This document shows positions 31,222 through 40,863 of a stretch of DNA of 42,136 nt, one piece after another; the first letter of the stretch is position 1; every line of letters starts with the position of its first letter. The translations under genes and the position numbers were made by a program. Source of the stretch: JAHIZC01 sp043813305. GTDB lineage: Bacteria > Omnitrophota > Gorgyraeia > Gygaellales > Profunditerraquicolaceae. The stretch is taken from positions 1-42,136 of the forward strand of contig JBDRLC010000037.1 of assembly GCA_043813305.1 (NCBI GenBank), written 5' to 3'. The notes under the pieces are model-generated. The model made no database searches. It was not told the origin of the DNA and saw only the letters and a list, made by a program, of their open reading frames with translations.

Positions 31222-33096
31222 CTAATTAGGAAAGTAAGCCGGAATATAACGCGTATTATACTCTCTTTGGTAATTCTGGTGATCTTCATCCTGGGGATAA
31301 TGGCAACAAGTTTTCTTACCTAAATAATAGTCAAAGTATTGTCTTATTACAACTAAAAGATCCTCTAAGGTTACATAACTTCCACAATGCTTTGTAAGAA
31401 AATTTGTATAACGAATTATTTCTATGGGATTAAAAATATCATTGTACGGATAGTGCTTGCAATCTAAAAAAGTAAACATCTTCCTAAAGGGTAAAGGTTT
31501 AATCGTATAAGCATAAGCCCTACCTGGACTAGCTGCCTTGAAATAACCGTTGATATAAAACAAAAAATCTCTTTTCCAACCTTCTGGCAATTTAGGTAAA
31601 TTTTTACTTGAAAACTCCAAATCTATTTCGTCTCCTGAAGTCATAATTACAAATTTATCATCTGTTTCCTCTAATAAAGGTAGGGCATCTCCATATCTGG
31701 TAGCATAACCTTCTAATTTAACATAATCCTTCTTGACTTTTTGACTATAGTTATAAAATCCTGGCTCTCTGCCATCATCAGAGGAAAAAGCTGACCAACC
31801 ATAAAAATGAAGATCTGCTTTCTGAGGCATTAATCTAAATACCTTATAACTATCAGCATCAAAAGAAGAAGTCCAGATTTTATCATAATATATCCTTTGA
31901 TTTGTACTTATCCGGATACGATGATCTTCCGTAGGAAATATTGATTTACCTTTCCTATCCTGTAATCTAAAGGTCATGGTCTTGGTAAGTCCTGCTGGCA
32001 TTCCCATAAATGACGTAACTTCCTCCCATTCACCGTTCTTCCCAATAACCTCTAAAGAAGGTAGCTTCATATGAATGCCTTGCTTTTCTGCTTCTCTAAC
32101 ATCATTTACCTTGGCTGATTCTTTACTATTAGCATACTCTGTCCAACCGTTAATATATAAAATTGAATTTTGAACATCTATGTTACCTAAATCTAGAATA
32201 AGATGGTGTAGTCTGGCAAAGCCTGAGATCTCTATATTATCAAAAGGTGCGTACATCCGGTCTATAGTAGTGATATATTTCAATACCTCTCTGCCTTTAT
32301 CATCTACTGCTGAGATAGGAAGCTGTTCATTTCTGGATGTCATTATAGCAAAAAACCGCCTGGAACTTCCAATCAATGCCTCATCAGGATAAATATCATA
32401 ATCAACAGGATGATCAACTGCTACAAGCTCAACCTTATCAAGATAAGTTACTTCCTGAAGCATCTCGTTAACCTTAAGCCTATATACGCCATCTTCCTCC
32501 TTTAGTTGAGAGGAATCTATTTTAATATACTCATCGCCATCAACGGGTACATATATCTTTCTATTGCCGAGTTTTCCCATATAATAACCGAGCACACTAC
32601 TACCAAGAAAATCGGAAACAAAAAGATAATTTTTGCCATCGAAACTAAAAATAAGGGGGCAGCTTACTTTAGAGATCTGTAATTCACCTGTATTATAATT
32701 TAACCTTACATCAAAATAAGGCCCCCCTCCACTCCCTTGAGGTTCTTTACCATCTGCTATACATCGTGCGGCATATCCTTGGCTTGGATTAGAATAATAA
32801 CGGTAATAGTGAGTTGATACACAATTATCTTTTGGGATACCCAATGCTTCTATGCCCAACTCTTCTTGTGTATCTGCATAAACGCCTTCTTTTAAGAAAT
32901 ATTCTTCATTCAGCTTTCTCATTACATTAAGAATTCTTGTAGCTTCTGCTGTTCTCATACGCTCTAATATCATATCGTACTGAATAATGCCTATTGTTAC
33001 TAATGCACTGACTATTAGGAAAACTATGATTAACTCTAAAAGAGTAAAACCTTTCTTATTTTTATTATTAATTACACCCGAAGCTTCCTTTTCCAT
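31222..33096 (-). CDS. Giant prepilin: type IV pilin domain fused to ~480 extra residues
   Basis: 624 residues. A leader of 16 residues ends at KKG before FTLLELIIVFLIVSALVTIG (Glu5 present), followed by a pilin body through ARCIADGKEPQGSGGGPYFD and VRLNYNTGELQISK (about residue 150), which parallels the major pilin at 4054-4449. Then CPLIFSFDGKNYLFVSDFLG begins a long beta-rich region with YRLKVNEMLQEVTYLDKVEL and VAVDHPVDYDIYPDEALIG. From memory, similar CP-x4-DG-x-x-Y segments occur in extracellular ASPIC/UnbV- and FG-GAP-associated proteins. The C-terminus has CCHYPQ and many Tyr. It should be exported and anchored or assembled as a pilin. Its start overlaps the last 25 nt of argH. Function unknown; adhesion or a surface-displayed binding module is inference. 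Confidence 0.8.
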   Translation of the reverse strand: MEKEASGVINNKNKKGFTLLELIIVFLIVSALVTIGIIQYDMILERMRTAEATRILNVMRKLNEEYFLKEGVYADTQEELGIEALGIPKDNCVSTHYYRYYSNPSQGYAARCIADGKEPQGSGGGPYFDVRLNYNTGELQISKVSCPLIFSFDGKNYLFVSDFLGSSVLGYYMGKLGNRKIYVPVDGDEYIKIDSSQLKEEDGVYRLKVNEMLQEVTYLDKVELVAVDHPVDYDIYPDEALIGSSRRFFAIMTSRNEQLPISAVDDKGREVLKYITTIDRMYAPFDNIEISGFARLHHLILDLGNIDVQNSILYINGWTEYANSKESAKVNDVREAEKQGIHMKLPSLEVIGKNGEWEEVTSFMGMPAGLTKTMTFRLQDRKGKSIFPTEDHRIRISTNQRIYYDKIWTSSFDADSYKVFRLMPQKADLHFYGWSAFSSDDGREPGFYNYSQKVKKDYVKLEGYATRYGDALPLLEETDDKFVIMTSGDEIDLEFSSKNLPKLPEGWKRDFLFYINGYFKAASPGRAYAYTIKPLPFRKMFTFLDCKHYPYNDIFNPIEIIRYTNFLTKHCGSYVTLEDLLVVIRQYFDYYLGKKTCCHYPQDEDHQNYQREYNTRYIPAYFPN

Positions 33097-34451
33097 GCAT
33101 CAATTTGTTTATGGACTAATTTAGGACTAGTGCCTGCGTAAGATTTTTTAAAACTTACGGAAGACCAAGCATCAAGGATCTTTTTAACATCCGGCCCCAA
33201 CTTGGCCGAATATTTCTTCAGCTCTCTATCCGTAAGCTTTGCTATCTTTTTCCCCTTATCCAGAGAACCTTTAATAATCTTACCTACAATATCATGAGCT
33301 TCTCTATAAGGGGCACCTTTTTTGATTAGATATTCGACAATATCAACGGAAAATAAAGATTCATCGCTCAATTTAGCTGCTATCTCCTCTTTCTTTATAG
33401 TGATATTCTTAAACAGCTCCGCCAATATCCCTAAAGCATCCTTCATTGTCTCTACCGCATCAAAAAACGGAGGTTTATCTAATTGCATATCCCGGTTATA
33501 GGAAGTAGGCAGTCCCTTCATTAAGATCAGAATGCTTGAGAGGTCTCCGTGAATCTTTCCTACAGAACCCCTGATCAATTCCAGGACATCAGGATTCTTC
33601 TTATGCGGCATGATGCTAGAACCGGTACAGAAAGAAAAATCAATATCAATAAAGTTAAATTCCTTAGTCGACCAGAGAATCAGATCTTCGGAAATCCTGG
33701 AAAGATGCACTGATAAGATCGCCAGGTCAGACAACAATTCGATAATAAAATCTCTGTCACTGACCGCATCAATGCTATTTCCCGTAAGCTTACTGAAACC
33801 TAAAAGTTTTTTTACATATTCTCTGTCTATAGGGAGGCTCGTCCCGGATAAGGCGCAACTCCCCAAAGGCATGTAATCAACCCTCTTTCCAGCATCAAAA
33901 AGCCTCTTTTGATCCCTCTCTAGCATTTCAACATAAGCCAGAAGATGATGGCTAAGGAGTACACACTGCGCTACCTGCAGATGCGTATAAGCAGGAATCA
34001 CTATCTTTATATTCTTCTCTGCCAGTTTTAGTATTGATCTTTGTAAGCCCTTGATCAACTTAAGCAAATCATTGACTTCCTCCTTACAGTACATCTTCAT
34101 ATCTAGGGCTATCTGATCATTTCTTGACCGGGCTGTATGCAACTTATCGGCAGCCGAACCAATTTTCTTCTTCAAGCTATTAGCGATATTCGTGTGTATA
34201 TCCTCTGCGCTAAAATCATATTTGAATCTGCCGCTTTCAATCTCCTTAAAGATTATATTCAACCCTCTGACTATTAATTTTGCATCCTTGGGCGCTATGA
34301 TCTTTGTTCTACCCAGCATCTTCGCATGCGCGATGCAGCCTAAAACATCATATTTTGACAGCTTCTTATCATAAGAGATGCTGGAGGTAAATTTTTCGGT
34401 TAATATATTTGTCTTTTTAGAGAATCTAGATCCCCATAATTTTTTTGCCAT
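33072..34451 (-). CDS. argH: Argininosuccinate lyase
   Basis: 459 residues: LWGSRFSKKTNILTEKFTSS, AEDIHTNIANSL, KLHTARSRNDQIALDMKMY, YTHLQVAQCVLLSHHLLAY, MPLGSCALSGTSLPIDR and the fumarase-superfamily signature GSSIMPHKKNPDVLEL (His where many have Gln). It releases arginine and fumarate. The last 25 nt also encode the start of the giant pilin in another frame. Confidence 0.96.
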   Translation of the reverse strand: MAKKLWGSRFSKKTNILTEKFTSSISYDKKLSKYDVLGCIAHAKMLGRTKIIAPKDAKLIVRGLNIIFKEIESGRFKYDFSAEDIHTNIANSLKKKIGSAADKLHTARSRNDQIALDMKMYCKEEVNDLLKLIKGLQRSILKLAEKNIKIVIPAYTHLQVAQCVLLSHHLLAYVEMLERDQKRLFDAGKRVDYMPLGSCALSGTSLPIDREYVKKLLGFSKLTGNSIDAVSDRDFIIELLSDLAILSVHLSRISEDLILWSTKEFNFIDIDFSFCTGSSIMPHKKNPDVLELIRGSVGKIHGDLSSILILMKGLPTSYNRDMQLDKPPFFDAVETMKDALGILAELFKNITIKKEEIAAKLSDESLFSVDIVEYLIKKGAPYREAHDIVGKIIKGSLDKGKKIAKLTDRELKKYSAKLGPDVKKILDAWSSVSFKKSYAGTSPKLVHKQIDAWKRKLRV

Positions 34452-34459
34452 CTTTTCTC

Positions 34460-35638
34460 CTATTTCTTATAAGGAAGCCCCCAAAGCTTAATAAATCCCT
34501 CTGCTAATTTTTGATCGAATTTATCATCCTTACCGTATGTACTCAATTCCTTTTTGTAGAGCGAGTGCGATGATTTTCTGATTACCGGAACACAGTTCGC
34601 TTTAAATAGCTTAAGTTTAATCGACCCGCTTAATCTCCTCTGGGTGGAATTCACAAAACTATCCAATGCCTCTTTTAAAGGAGAAAACCAAAGCCCGTAG
34701 TAAACTAACTCCGAATATTTGAGCGAGACAATCTCCTTAAAATGCGCTGTCTCCCGATCAAGCACCAAACTCTCCAGTTCCTTATGCGCGATGTGGAGGA
34801 TTGTTGCGGCCGGCGCCTCATATATCTCTCTGGATTTTATACCCACAAGTCTATTCTCTACCAAATCAGCCCTGCCGATACCATGCACCCCGCCGATCTC
34901 ATTTAAATGATTAATCAAAGTCTTTAATCTATAAACCTTGCCGTCCAGCTTCTTAGGAATGCCTTTTTCAAAATGAATTTCAATATACTTAGGGTAAGTA
35001 TATTGGCCTGTCGGGCCCTTAGTGATTATATAGGCGTTCTCCGGAGGTTCCTGGCCAAGATCCTCCAATACCCCTGCTTCGATACTTACACCCCAGAGAT
35101 TTCTATCAATGCTGTAGGGCTTCTTCTTGCTTACATCTATAGGAATATTATACATTGACGCATATTCAATCTCTTCTTCCCTGGACTTAAACTCCCACTC
35201 TCTAACCGGAGCAATTATCTCTAATTTAGGGTCTAATATGCCTATGCTTACTTCAAATCTTACCTGATCATTACCTTTTCCTGTACAACCGTGTGCGACT
35301 GCTTTTGCTTTTTCTTTGTGCGCGATCTCAACCAGATATTTAGCAATCAACGGCCTGCCTAACGCCGTAGCAAGCAGGTATTTACCTTCATATATTGCAT
35401 TTGCTTTAAGGGATGGTATTACAAAATCATTAACGAATTCATCCTGAAGGTCTTTAATGTAGACCTTAGATGCTCCGGCAGCAAGCGCCCTGGCTTCTAT
35501 TTCCTCTAAATCCTCTCCTCCCAGGCCCTGGCCCAAATCAGCTACAAAACATATCACCTCATACCCCTGCTCTTTTAACCATCTTACTATGCATGAAGTA
35601 TCTAACCCGCCTGAATAAGCTAAAACAACCTTTTTCAT
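34460..35638 (-). CDS. argG: Argininosuccinate synthase
   Basis: 392 residues: ATP pyrophosphatase P-loop VVLAYSGGLDTSCIVRWLKE, then ATALGRPLIAKYLVEIA, AHGCTGKGNDQVRFE, and the citrulline/aspartate-binding YSIDRNLWGVSIEAGVLED and GVHGIGRADLVENRLVGIKS. Residue order and length are standard. It joins citrulline and aspartate. Its ATG shares a base with the argF stop. Confidence 0.97.
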   Translation of the reverse strand: MKKVVLAYSGGLDTSCIVRWLKEQGYEVICFVADLGQGLGGEDLEEIEARALAAGASKVYIKDLQDEFVNDFVIPSLKANAIYEGKYLLATALGRPLIAKYLVEIAHKEKAKAVAHGCTGKGNDQVRFEVSIGILDPKLEIIAPVREWEFKSREEEIEYASMYNIPIDVSKKKPYSIDRNLWGVSIEAGVLEDLGQEPPENAYIITKGPTGQYTYPKYIEIHFEKGIPKKLDGKVYRLKTLINHLNEIGGVHGIGRADLVENRLVGIKSREIYEAPAATILHIAHKELESLVLDRETAHFKEIVSLKYSELVYYGLWFSPLKEALDSFVNSTQRRLSGSIKLKLFKANCVPVIRKSSHSLYKKELSTYGKDDKFDQKLAEGFIKLWGLPYKK

Positions 35639-36555
35639 TATTTCTTCCCCAATAGTTTAATCAAAACTGCTTTCTGTACGTGCATTCTATTCTCTGCCTG
35701 ATCAAAAACTATAGAATTCTTACTGTCAATTACCTGATCGGTTATCTCCTGCCCCCTGTGCGCCGGCAGGCAATGCATGATCAAAACTTTCTTCTTTGCC
35801 AGTTTTACCAATTTATTATTGACCTGGAAGCTCTTGAATACTTTCTTCCTTTTCCTGCTTTCACCCTCCTGGCCCATACTCGCCCAAACATCTGTATAGA
35901 TCACATCTGCGCCTTTTACCGCTTCTTTGGGGTCTCTAAATACCCTGATCGAACTATTAGAGCCTGCAATCACTTTGGATTCCCGGACTACTCGCCCATC
36001 CGGTTCATATCCTTTGGGGGTCGCTACATTGATATTCAATCTTGTCTTTGCGCAGGCATAAAGCAGAGAATTACAGACATTGTTACCGTCACCCACATAT
36101 GCCAGAAGCGACCCATTCAGATTCTTGACCTTTTCTCTTATCGTATAGACATCCGCTAATGCCTGACAGGGATGTAAAAAGTCAGTCAGTCCGTTTATCA
36201 CCGGTTTATCCGAAAATCTTGCCATATCCAGCACATTTTGATGTTCGTAGGTCCTCAGCACTATACCGTCTGAGTATCTTGCCAGCGTCTTAGCTACATC
36301 CTCTATAGACTCCCTTACCCCCAGGCTGATCTCATGGGGAGCCAAATACAGAGAATGGCCTCCCAGCTGATACATTCCCACTTCAAAAGAAACCCTGGTT
36401 CGGTTAGAAGGTTTCTGAAATACTAAAACTAAAGTCTTCCCTGAAAGTTCCTTGCTGAATCTAGACTTTTGCTTTTTAAGTTTATCGGTCAGGCTAAATA
36501 AATCCCCAATCTCTTTAGCGGATAAATCTTTAATTGATATTAGATCTTTTTTCAT
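35638..36555 (-). CDS. argF: Ornithine carbamoyltransferase
   Basis: 305 residues: carbamoyl-phosphate loop FQKPSNRTRVSFEVGMYQLG (S-N-R-T-R in place of the commoner S-T-R-T-R), VLRTYEHQNVLDMARFSD, the HPCQALAD motif, VYTDVWASMGQE for ornithine binding and the catalytic VLIMHCLPAHRGQEI. It makes citrulline. It starts 1 nt after argD. Confidence 0.96.
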   Translation of the reverse strand: MKKDLISIKDLSAKEIGDLFSLTDKLKKQKSRFSKELSGKTLVLVFQKPSNRTRVSFEVGMYQLGGHSLYLAPHEISLGVRESIEDVAKTLARYSDGIVLRTYEHQNVLDMARFSDKPVINGLTDFLHPCQALADVYTIREKVKNLNGSLLAYVGDGNNVCNSLLYACAKTRLNINVATPKGYEPDGRVVRESKVIAGSNSSIRVFRDPKEAVKGADVIYTDVWASMGQEGESRKRKKVFKSFQVNNKLVKLAKKKVLIMHCLPAHRGQEITDQVIDSKNSIVFDQAENRMHVQKAVLIKLLGKK

Positions 36556-36556
36556 C

Positions 36557-37732
36557 TTAATTACCTCTTAACACTTCTTCTAGTATCCCCATTGCCTTAT
36601 TGGCATCTTTGATGCTTATATTTAGTGCCGGCATCAGCCTCAGCACCGTATGATGCGTACAATTTATCAGCAGCCCCTTCTCCATACACTTCTCTACTAT
36701 ACTTTTTCCTTCTTGATTCAAATCTATCCCGATCATCAAACCCATTCCCCTTATTTCTTTAATCAGCGGATACTTATTCTTTAATTCATTGAGCCTCTGA
36801 AAAATATACTTGCTGACCTTAGAGGTGTTCTCTAATAACTTTTCTTTATCTATCCCTTTTAATACTCCTAAAGCTGCCTTACAGATAACCGGGCCTCCTC
36901 CGAAGGTCGAAGCATGCATACCCGGCCCAAGCGTATCAGCGATCTCGTTCTTCGCTATCATCATTCCTATAGGTAATCCTCCTGCCAATGCTTTAGCTAA
37001 AGTGATTATATCGGGGGTTATTCCGTAATGTTGATAACAAAATAACTTGCCTGTTCTTCCGATGCCTGTCTGGACTTCATCGATGATCAAAAGCATATTC
37101 CTCTCAACGCATATTCTACTGAGCTCCAAAACAAAATCTTTATCAGCCACATTTACCCCGCCCTCGCCCTGAATTAACTCCAGCATTACAGCAACGGTTT
37201 TATCGCTGATCGCATTTTTAACTGCATTGATATCATTAAATTTAACCGTCTTAAATCCCTGGGGAAGCGGATCAAAACCGCTCTGATATTTTTTCTGGCC
37301 CGTAGCAGCTAAAGCAGCCAGGGTCCTTCCGTGAAATGAGTTTTCAAATGTAATAATCTCATATCTTCCTCTTCCGAACTTCCGGCTGAACTTTATCGCA
37401 CCCTCATTTGCTTCTGCCCCGGAATTACAGAAGAATACCTTAGCAGGATAAGTCTTGAAAACTATCTCCTTGGCTAATTTTGCCTGAGGTATGTGGAAAA
37501 AATTATTCGGGATAAAGATCAGTTTAGAGATTTGGTCTCGGACTCCCTGCATAACCTTAGGATAACAATGGCCGAGATTCCCCACACCCCACCCCGGGAA
37601 AAAATCCAGATATTCCTTATGGTCGATATCCCAGAGCCTGGAGCCTTTACCCTTAATAAAAATTAAAGGCGTCTTAGTATAGGTTGGCATTATATTTTCT
37701 TTATAGCTTTGAAATATATCTTCCTTTTTCAT
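36557..37732 (-). CDS. argD: Acetylornithine aminotransferase
   Basis: 391 residues, a class III PLP aminotransferase: NSGAEANEGAIKFSRKFG, ITFENSFHGRTLAALAATGQ, LIIDEVQTGIGRTGKLF, and the PLP lysine in IITLAKALAGGLPIGMM. It probably also serves related 4-aminobutyrate-type substrates, but the operon fixes the main role. A 40-nt gap with 2.5 tandem copies of TTACTAGY separates it from argB. Confidence 0.95.
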   Translation of the reverse strand: MKKEDIFQSYKENIMPTYTKTPLIFIKGKGSRLWDIDHKEYLDFFPGWGVGNLGHCYPKVMQGVRDQISKLIFIPNNFFHIPQAKLAKEIVFKTYPAKVFFCNSGAEANEGAIKFSRKFGRGRYEIITFENSFHGRTLAALAATGQKKYQSGFDPLPQGFKTVKFNDINAVKNAISDKTVAVMLELIQGEGGVNVADKDFVLELSRICVERNMLLIIDEVQTGIGRTGKLFCYQHYGITPDIITLAKALAGGLPIGMMIAKNEIADTLGPGMHASTFGGGPVICKAALGVLKGIDKEKLLENTSKVSKYIFQRLNELKNKYPLIKEIRGMGLMIGIDLNQEGKSIVEKCMEKGLLINCTHHTVLRLMPALNISIKDANKAMGILEEVLRGN

Positions 37733-37772
37733 CGTATTTATAACTACTAATGACGAGTTACTAGCTTACTAG

Positions 37773-38627
37773 TTACTTAATGATTTCCGTCCCAATACCT
37801 TGGTCTGTAAAAATCTCTAAGAGCAGGCCGTGCGGTGTCCGCGCGTCTACGATATGCGTCTTCTTTACGCCGTTCTCCAGCGCACTAATACAAGCTGAGA
37901 CCTTTGGTATCATGCCCTGCTGTATAATCTTCTCTTCAATCAGGCTCTTTGCCTCGTCTGTAGTCAGTGTAGATAAAAATGAGTTCAAGTCCTGGGCATT
38001 TCTCATAATCCCTTTTACATTGGTTAATAAGACTAACTTTTCTGCCCCCAGCGCAGCGGCAATACTTGCAGCAGTTTCGTCCGCATTGATATTATAAGTC
38101 TTCTTATCCTTACCTCTTCCCATGGGTAAGATTACTAATATCTTATTCCTGTTTAATTTCATTTTCAGAGATTTGCTGTCTATTCCTACTATATGCCCCA
38201 CTAACCCCAGATCTTGAGCTGCCAGTTTTTTTTCCACCTGGATCACATTCTTATCTTTCCCGTTTATACCCTCTGCCTTTGCGCCGTGGACATTTATTTC
38301 TTTGACAATCAATTTATTCAAATTCTCCAGCTCTTCCTCAACTAATTCAAGGGTCTGCTCGTCAGTCACCCTCATCCCGTCAACAAAATCCGTCTTCTTA
38401 CCGCTAGCCCGCATCCTTTCGCTGATATTCGGTCCTCCTCCGTGGACCAATACCGGCCTTAAGCCTACGAAACTTAGGAAAACAATATCCTCCAAGACCC
38501 CCTCCCGAATACTCTCCTCACCAAGGATACTCCCGCCGTATTTTATGACAATAGTCTTTTTGTGAAAATTTTTAATATAAGGCAGTGCTTCAATTAAAAC
38601 ATCTGCTTTCCTGATTGCTTCTTCCAT
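37773..38627 (-). CDS. argB: Acetylglutamate kinase
   Basis: 284 residues: TIVIKYGGSIL, GLRPVLVHGGGPNISERM, NINADETAASIAAALGAEKL and VLLTNVKGIM. The ~24-residue N-terminal helix (MEEAIRKADVLIEALPYIKN) is the feature that in characterised enzymes forms the arginine-sensitive hexamer, so feedback inhibition by arginine is likely. It lies 8 nt after argJ. Confidence 0.96.
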   Translation of the reverse strand: MEEAIRKADVLIEALPYIKNFHKKTIVIKYGGSILGEESIREGVLEDIVFLSFVGLRPVLVHGGGPNISERMRASGKKTDFVDGMRVTDEQTLELVEEELENLNKLIVKEINVHGAKAEGINGKDKNVIQVEKKLAAQDLGLVGHIVGIDSKSLKMKLNRNKILVILPMGRGKDKKTYNINADETAASIAAALGAEKLVLLTNVKGIMRNAQDLNSFLSTLTTDEAKSLIEEKIIQQGMIPKVSACISALENGVKKTHIVDARTPHGLLLEIFTDQGIGTEIIK

Positions 38628-38635
38628 GTTTCTCC

Positions 38636-39772
38636 TTAATTATATTCTGCGTTGATCTTAATATACCTGGGCGTAAGATCAGAAGTATAGACCATTGCGC
38701 AGGCTTTCCCCCGTTTGATATCCAAGACGACGTTTATATTTTTCTTCTCTAATGGACTCAACTTTACTCTTATATTCTTCTCTTTTATCTCAACCCCACA
38801 AGCACCGGCTGCCGCAATTATTCTGCCGAAGTTTTTATTCTCACCGAAGATTGCAGTCTTAAAAAGATTAGAATTAGCAATATTTAAACCGACTTTTTTT
38901 GCTTCTCTAATGTTTTTAGCTCCCCTTACTTTAATCTGAATAAATTTACTCGCTCCTTCTCCGTCTTTAACAATCATCTTTGCTAATTCAAGACAGACAC
39001 TGTTTAAGGCCTTCAAGAATAAACCGTAACTTTTTCCGCTATTGATCAAAGCATTTCCGCTTGCGCCATTTGCTAACAAAAATATGCTATCATTCGTACT
39101 CATACAGCCATCCACGGTAATACAATTAAATGATTGATTTACGCAAATCCCCAAGGTCTTATTCAATGCGCCCTGCGTAATATTCGCATCTGTAAAGATA
39201 AAACTTAACATCGTAGCCATATCCGGAGCAATCATTCCCGCACCCTTGGCAACTCCGCATATAGTAACAGTTTTATTAGCGATCTCAAACTTTGCTGTTA
39301 CTGTCTTGGCAAAAGTATCAGTGGTCATAATTGCCTTCTTTGCCTTCTCTATCCCTTCCTTGGACAGTCCCGCGACTAACTCTGCTGCCGACTTCTTTAT
39401 TTTACCTATTGCAAGGGGCTTGCCGATAATACCCGTTGAAGCAACTAAGACCTTATCTCTGCTAACGTGCAAGGGCCCAGCAATAGACTGAGAAAACTCA
39501 ATTGCATCCCTTCTACCTTTACCACCTGTAAAACAATTTGCATTGCCGCTGTTTACCGCTATCGCCTGAAATAGCTTACTATGCTTAAGGTAGCTTTTAT
39601 CAATTTTGATGTGCGCTGCCTCTATCTTATTAGTAGTAAACTTCGCTGCTGTCTTAGCCGACAGCTCTGAATAAAATAAAGCCAAGTCTAATTTTCTTTG
39701 CCTCTTAATACCACAGGCAACTGCACTCGCCTTAAACCCTTTAGGAAGTATTGCTTTTTTGTATACCTTCAT
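38636..39772 (-). CDS. argJ: Glutamate N-acetyltransferase / ornithine acetyltransferase
   Basis: 378 residues: PKGFKASAVACGIK, AIAVNSGNANCFTGGKG, GVAKGAGMIAPDMATMLSFI and the self-cleavage site SFNCITVDGCMSTNDSIFLL (nucleophile Thr of ITVDG). It recycles the acetyl group from acetylornithine to glutamate, making the pathway cyclic; no argA or argE is seen. The start codon directly follows a palindromic element, whose interior supplies AGGAG 11 nt upstream. Confidence 0.95.
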   Translation of the reverse strand: MKVYKKAILPKGFKASAVACGIKRQRKLDLALFYSELSAKTAAKFTTNKIEAAHIKIDKSYLKHSKLFQAIAVNSGNANCFTGGKGRRDAIEFSQSIAGPLHVSRDKVLVASTGIIGKPLAIGKIKKSAAELVAGLSKEGIEKAKKAIMTTDTFAKTVTAKFEIANKTVTICGVAKGAGMIAPDMATMLSFIFTDANITQGALNKTLGICVNQSFNCITVDGCMSTNDSIFLLANGASGNALINSGKSYGLFLKALNSVCLELAKMIVKDGEGASKFIQIKVRGAKNIREAKKVGLNIANSNLFKTAIFGENKNFGRIIAAAGACGVEIKEKNIRVKLSPLEKKNINVVLDIKRGKACAMVYTSDLTPRYIKINAEYN

Positions 39773-39820
39773 CCCGTTAGAAACTCCTCTTTTTAATCCC
39801 GCCTATCTTTCTAACGGGAT
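39773..39820. repeat. Palindromic element forming the argC-argJ junction
   Basis: Inverted repeats CCCGTTAGAAA / TTTCTAACGGG (39773-39783 and 39808-39818), the same ends as the element inside uvrA. Minus strand interior has GCGGGATT and AAAAAGAGGAG. The element fills the whole gap: the argC stop TGA abuts one end and the argJ ATG the other. Confidence 0.75.
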
Positions 39821-40837
39821 TCATACTAATCCTGCTTTTTCCGGAAAACCGCACATAATATTCATATTCTGCACTGCCTGCCCGGCTGCGCCTTTCAGTA
39901 AATTATCTATTGCTGCGATGATGATTATATTATCCGCATCATCTTTAATACCGATATCACAAAAGTTACTCCCTACTACATCTTTGAGCATAGGAAAAAT
40001 ACCTTCCTGCTTTATCCTTACGAACGGCTCCTTACGATAAAACTTTTTATAGAGGCTGACTAAATTTCTCGCCTTGGAATCTTTCTGCCTCTTAACATAA
40101 ATCGTAGCCAAAATCCCTCTATTCAAAGGCAAGAGATGCGGAACAAAGGTAACTTTTATTTTCTTAGAGGCTAATTTTGATACTTCCTGATTGATCTCAG
40201 GGCTGTGTTGATGCATATTCACTTTATAAGCCTTAAAGTTCTCGTTAATCTCGGCATAAAGAAAGTCTTCTACAATTCTTCTCCCCGCCCCGGTTACTCC
40301 TGATTTAGCATCAATTATAATCGAATCTAACCTAGCGATCCCCAGGCTCACCACCGGTGCCAAAGCCAAGATACTTGCCGTCGGATAACAACCCGGATTA
40401 GAGATGAATTTTGCCTTCTTTATTTTAACCCGATAAATCTCAGGCAAACCGTAAACCGCCTGCATAAGATTCAGCTTGTCCTTATGTTTTGTTTTATAGA
40501 ATTTTTCGTAAGTCTTTATATCTTGTAATCTATAATCCGCACTCAGATCAATGACTTTTTTATTAGCCTTTAATAACTGCGGTACCATCTTCATCGAGAT
40601 CGTATGCGGCAGAGCCAAAAATATTACATCGCAGGTTGTGATGATCTCCTCTAGATTCGGCTCGCTGCAAATCAGGCTGATCTTGCCCTTAAACCTGGGA
40701 AAGATCTTCGAGAATTCATCAGGCCTATCTATTTTAGCAGAGAGGTTTTTAATCCTCACATCCGGGTGTCTTAGGAGAATATCGACGAGCTCTTCCCCTG
40801 TATAACCGGTTGCGCCTATAATTCCTACATTAACCAT
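39821..40837 (-). CDS. argC: N-acetyl-gamma-glutamyl-phosphate reductase
   Basis: 338 residues: NADP motif VGIIGATGYTGEELVDILLR, DVIFLALPHTISMKMVP, VIDLSADYRL, catalytic Cys in KFISNPGCYPTASILALAP, GVTGAGRR and HQHSPEINQEVS with VPHLLPLNRGILATIYV. First gene of the long operon, with a good AAAGGAG site and promoter at 40864-40892. Confidence 0.96.
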   Translation of the reverse strand: MVNVGIIGATGYTGEELVDILLRHPDVRIKNLSAKIDRPDEFSKIFPRFKGKISLICSEPNLEEIITTCDVIFLALPHTISMKMVPQLLKANKKVIDLSADYRLQDIKTYEKFYKTKHKDKLNLMQAVYGLPEIYRVKIKKAKFISNPGCYPTASILALAPVVSLGIARLDSIIIDAKSGVTGAGRRIVEDFLYAEINENFKAYKVNMHQHSPEINQEVSKLASKKIKVTFVPHLLPLNRGILATIYVKRQKDSKARNLVSLYKKFYRKEPFVRIKQEGIFPMLKDVVGSNFCDIGIKDDADNIIIIAAIDNLLKGAAGQAVQNMNIMCGFPEKAGLV

Positions 40838-40863
40838 TTCTTCTCCTTTTGATTTACATTCAC

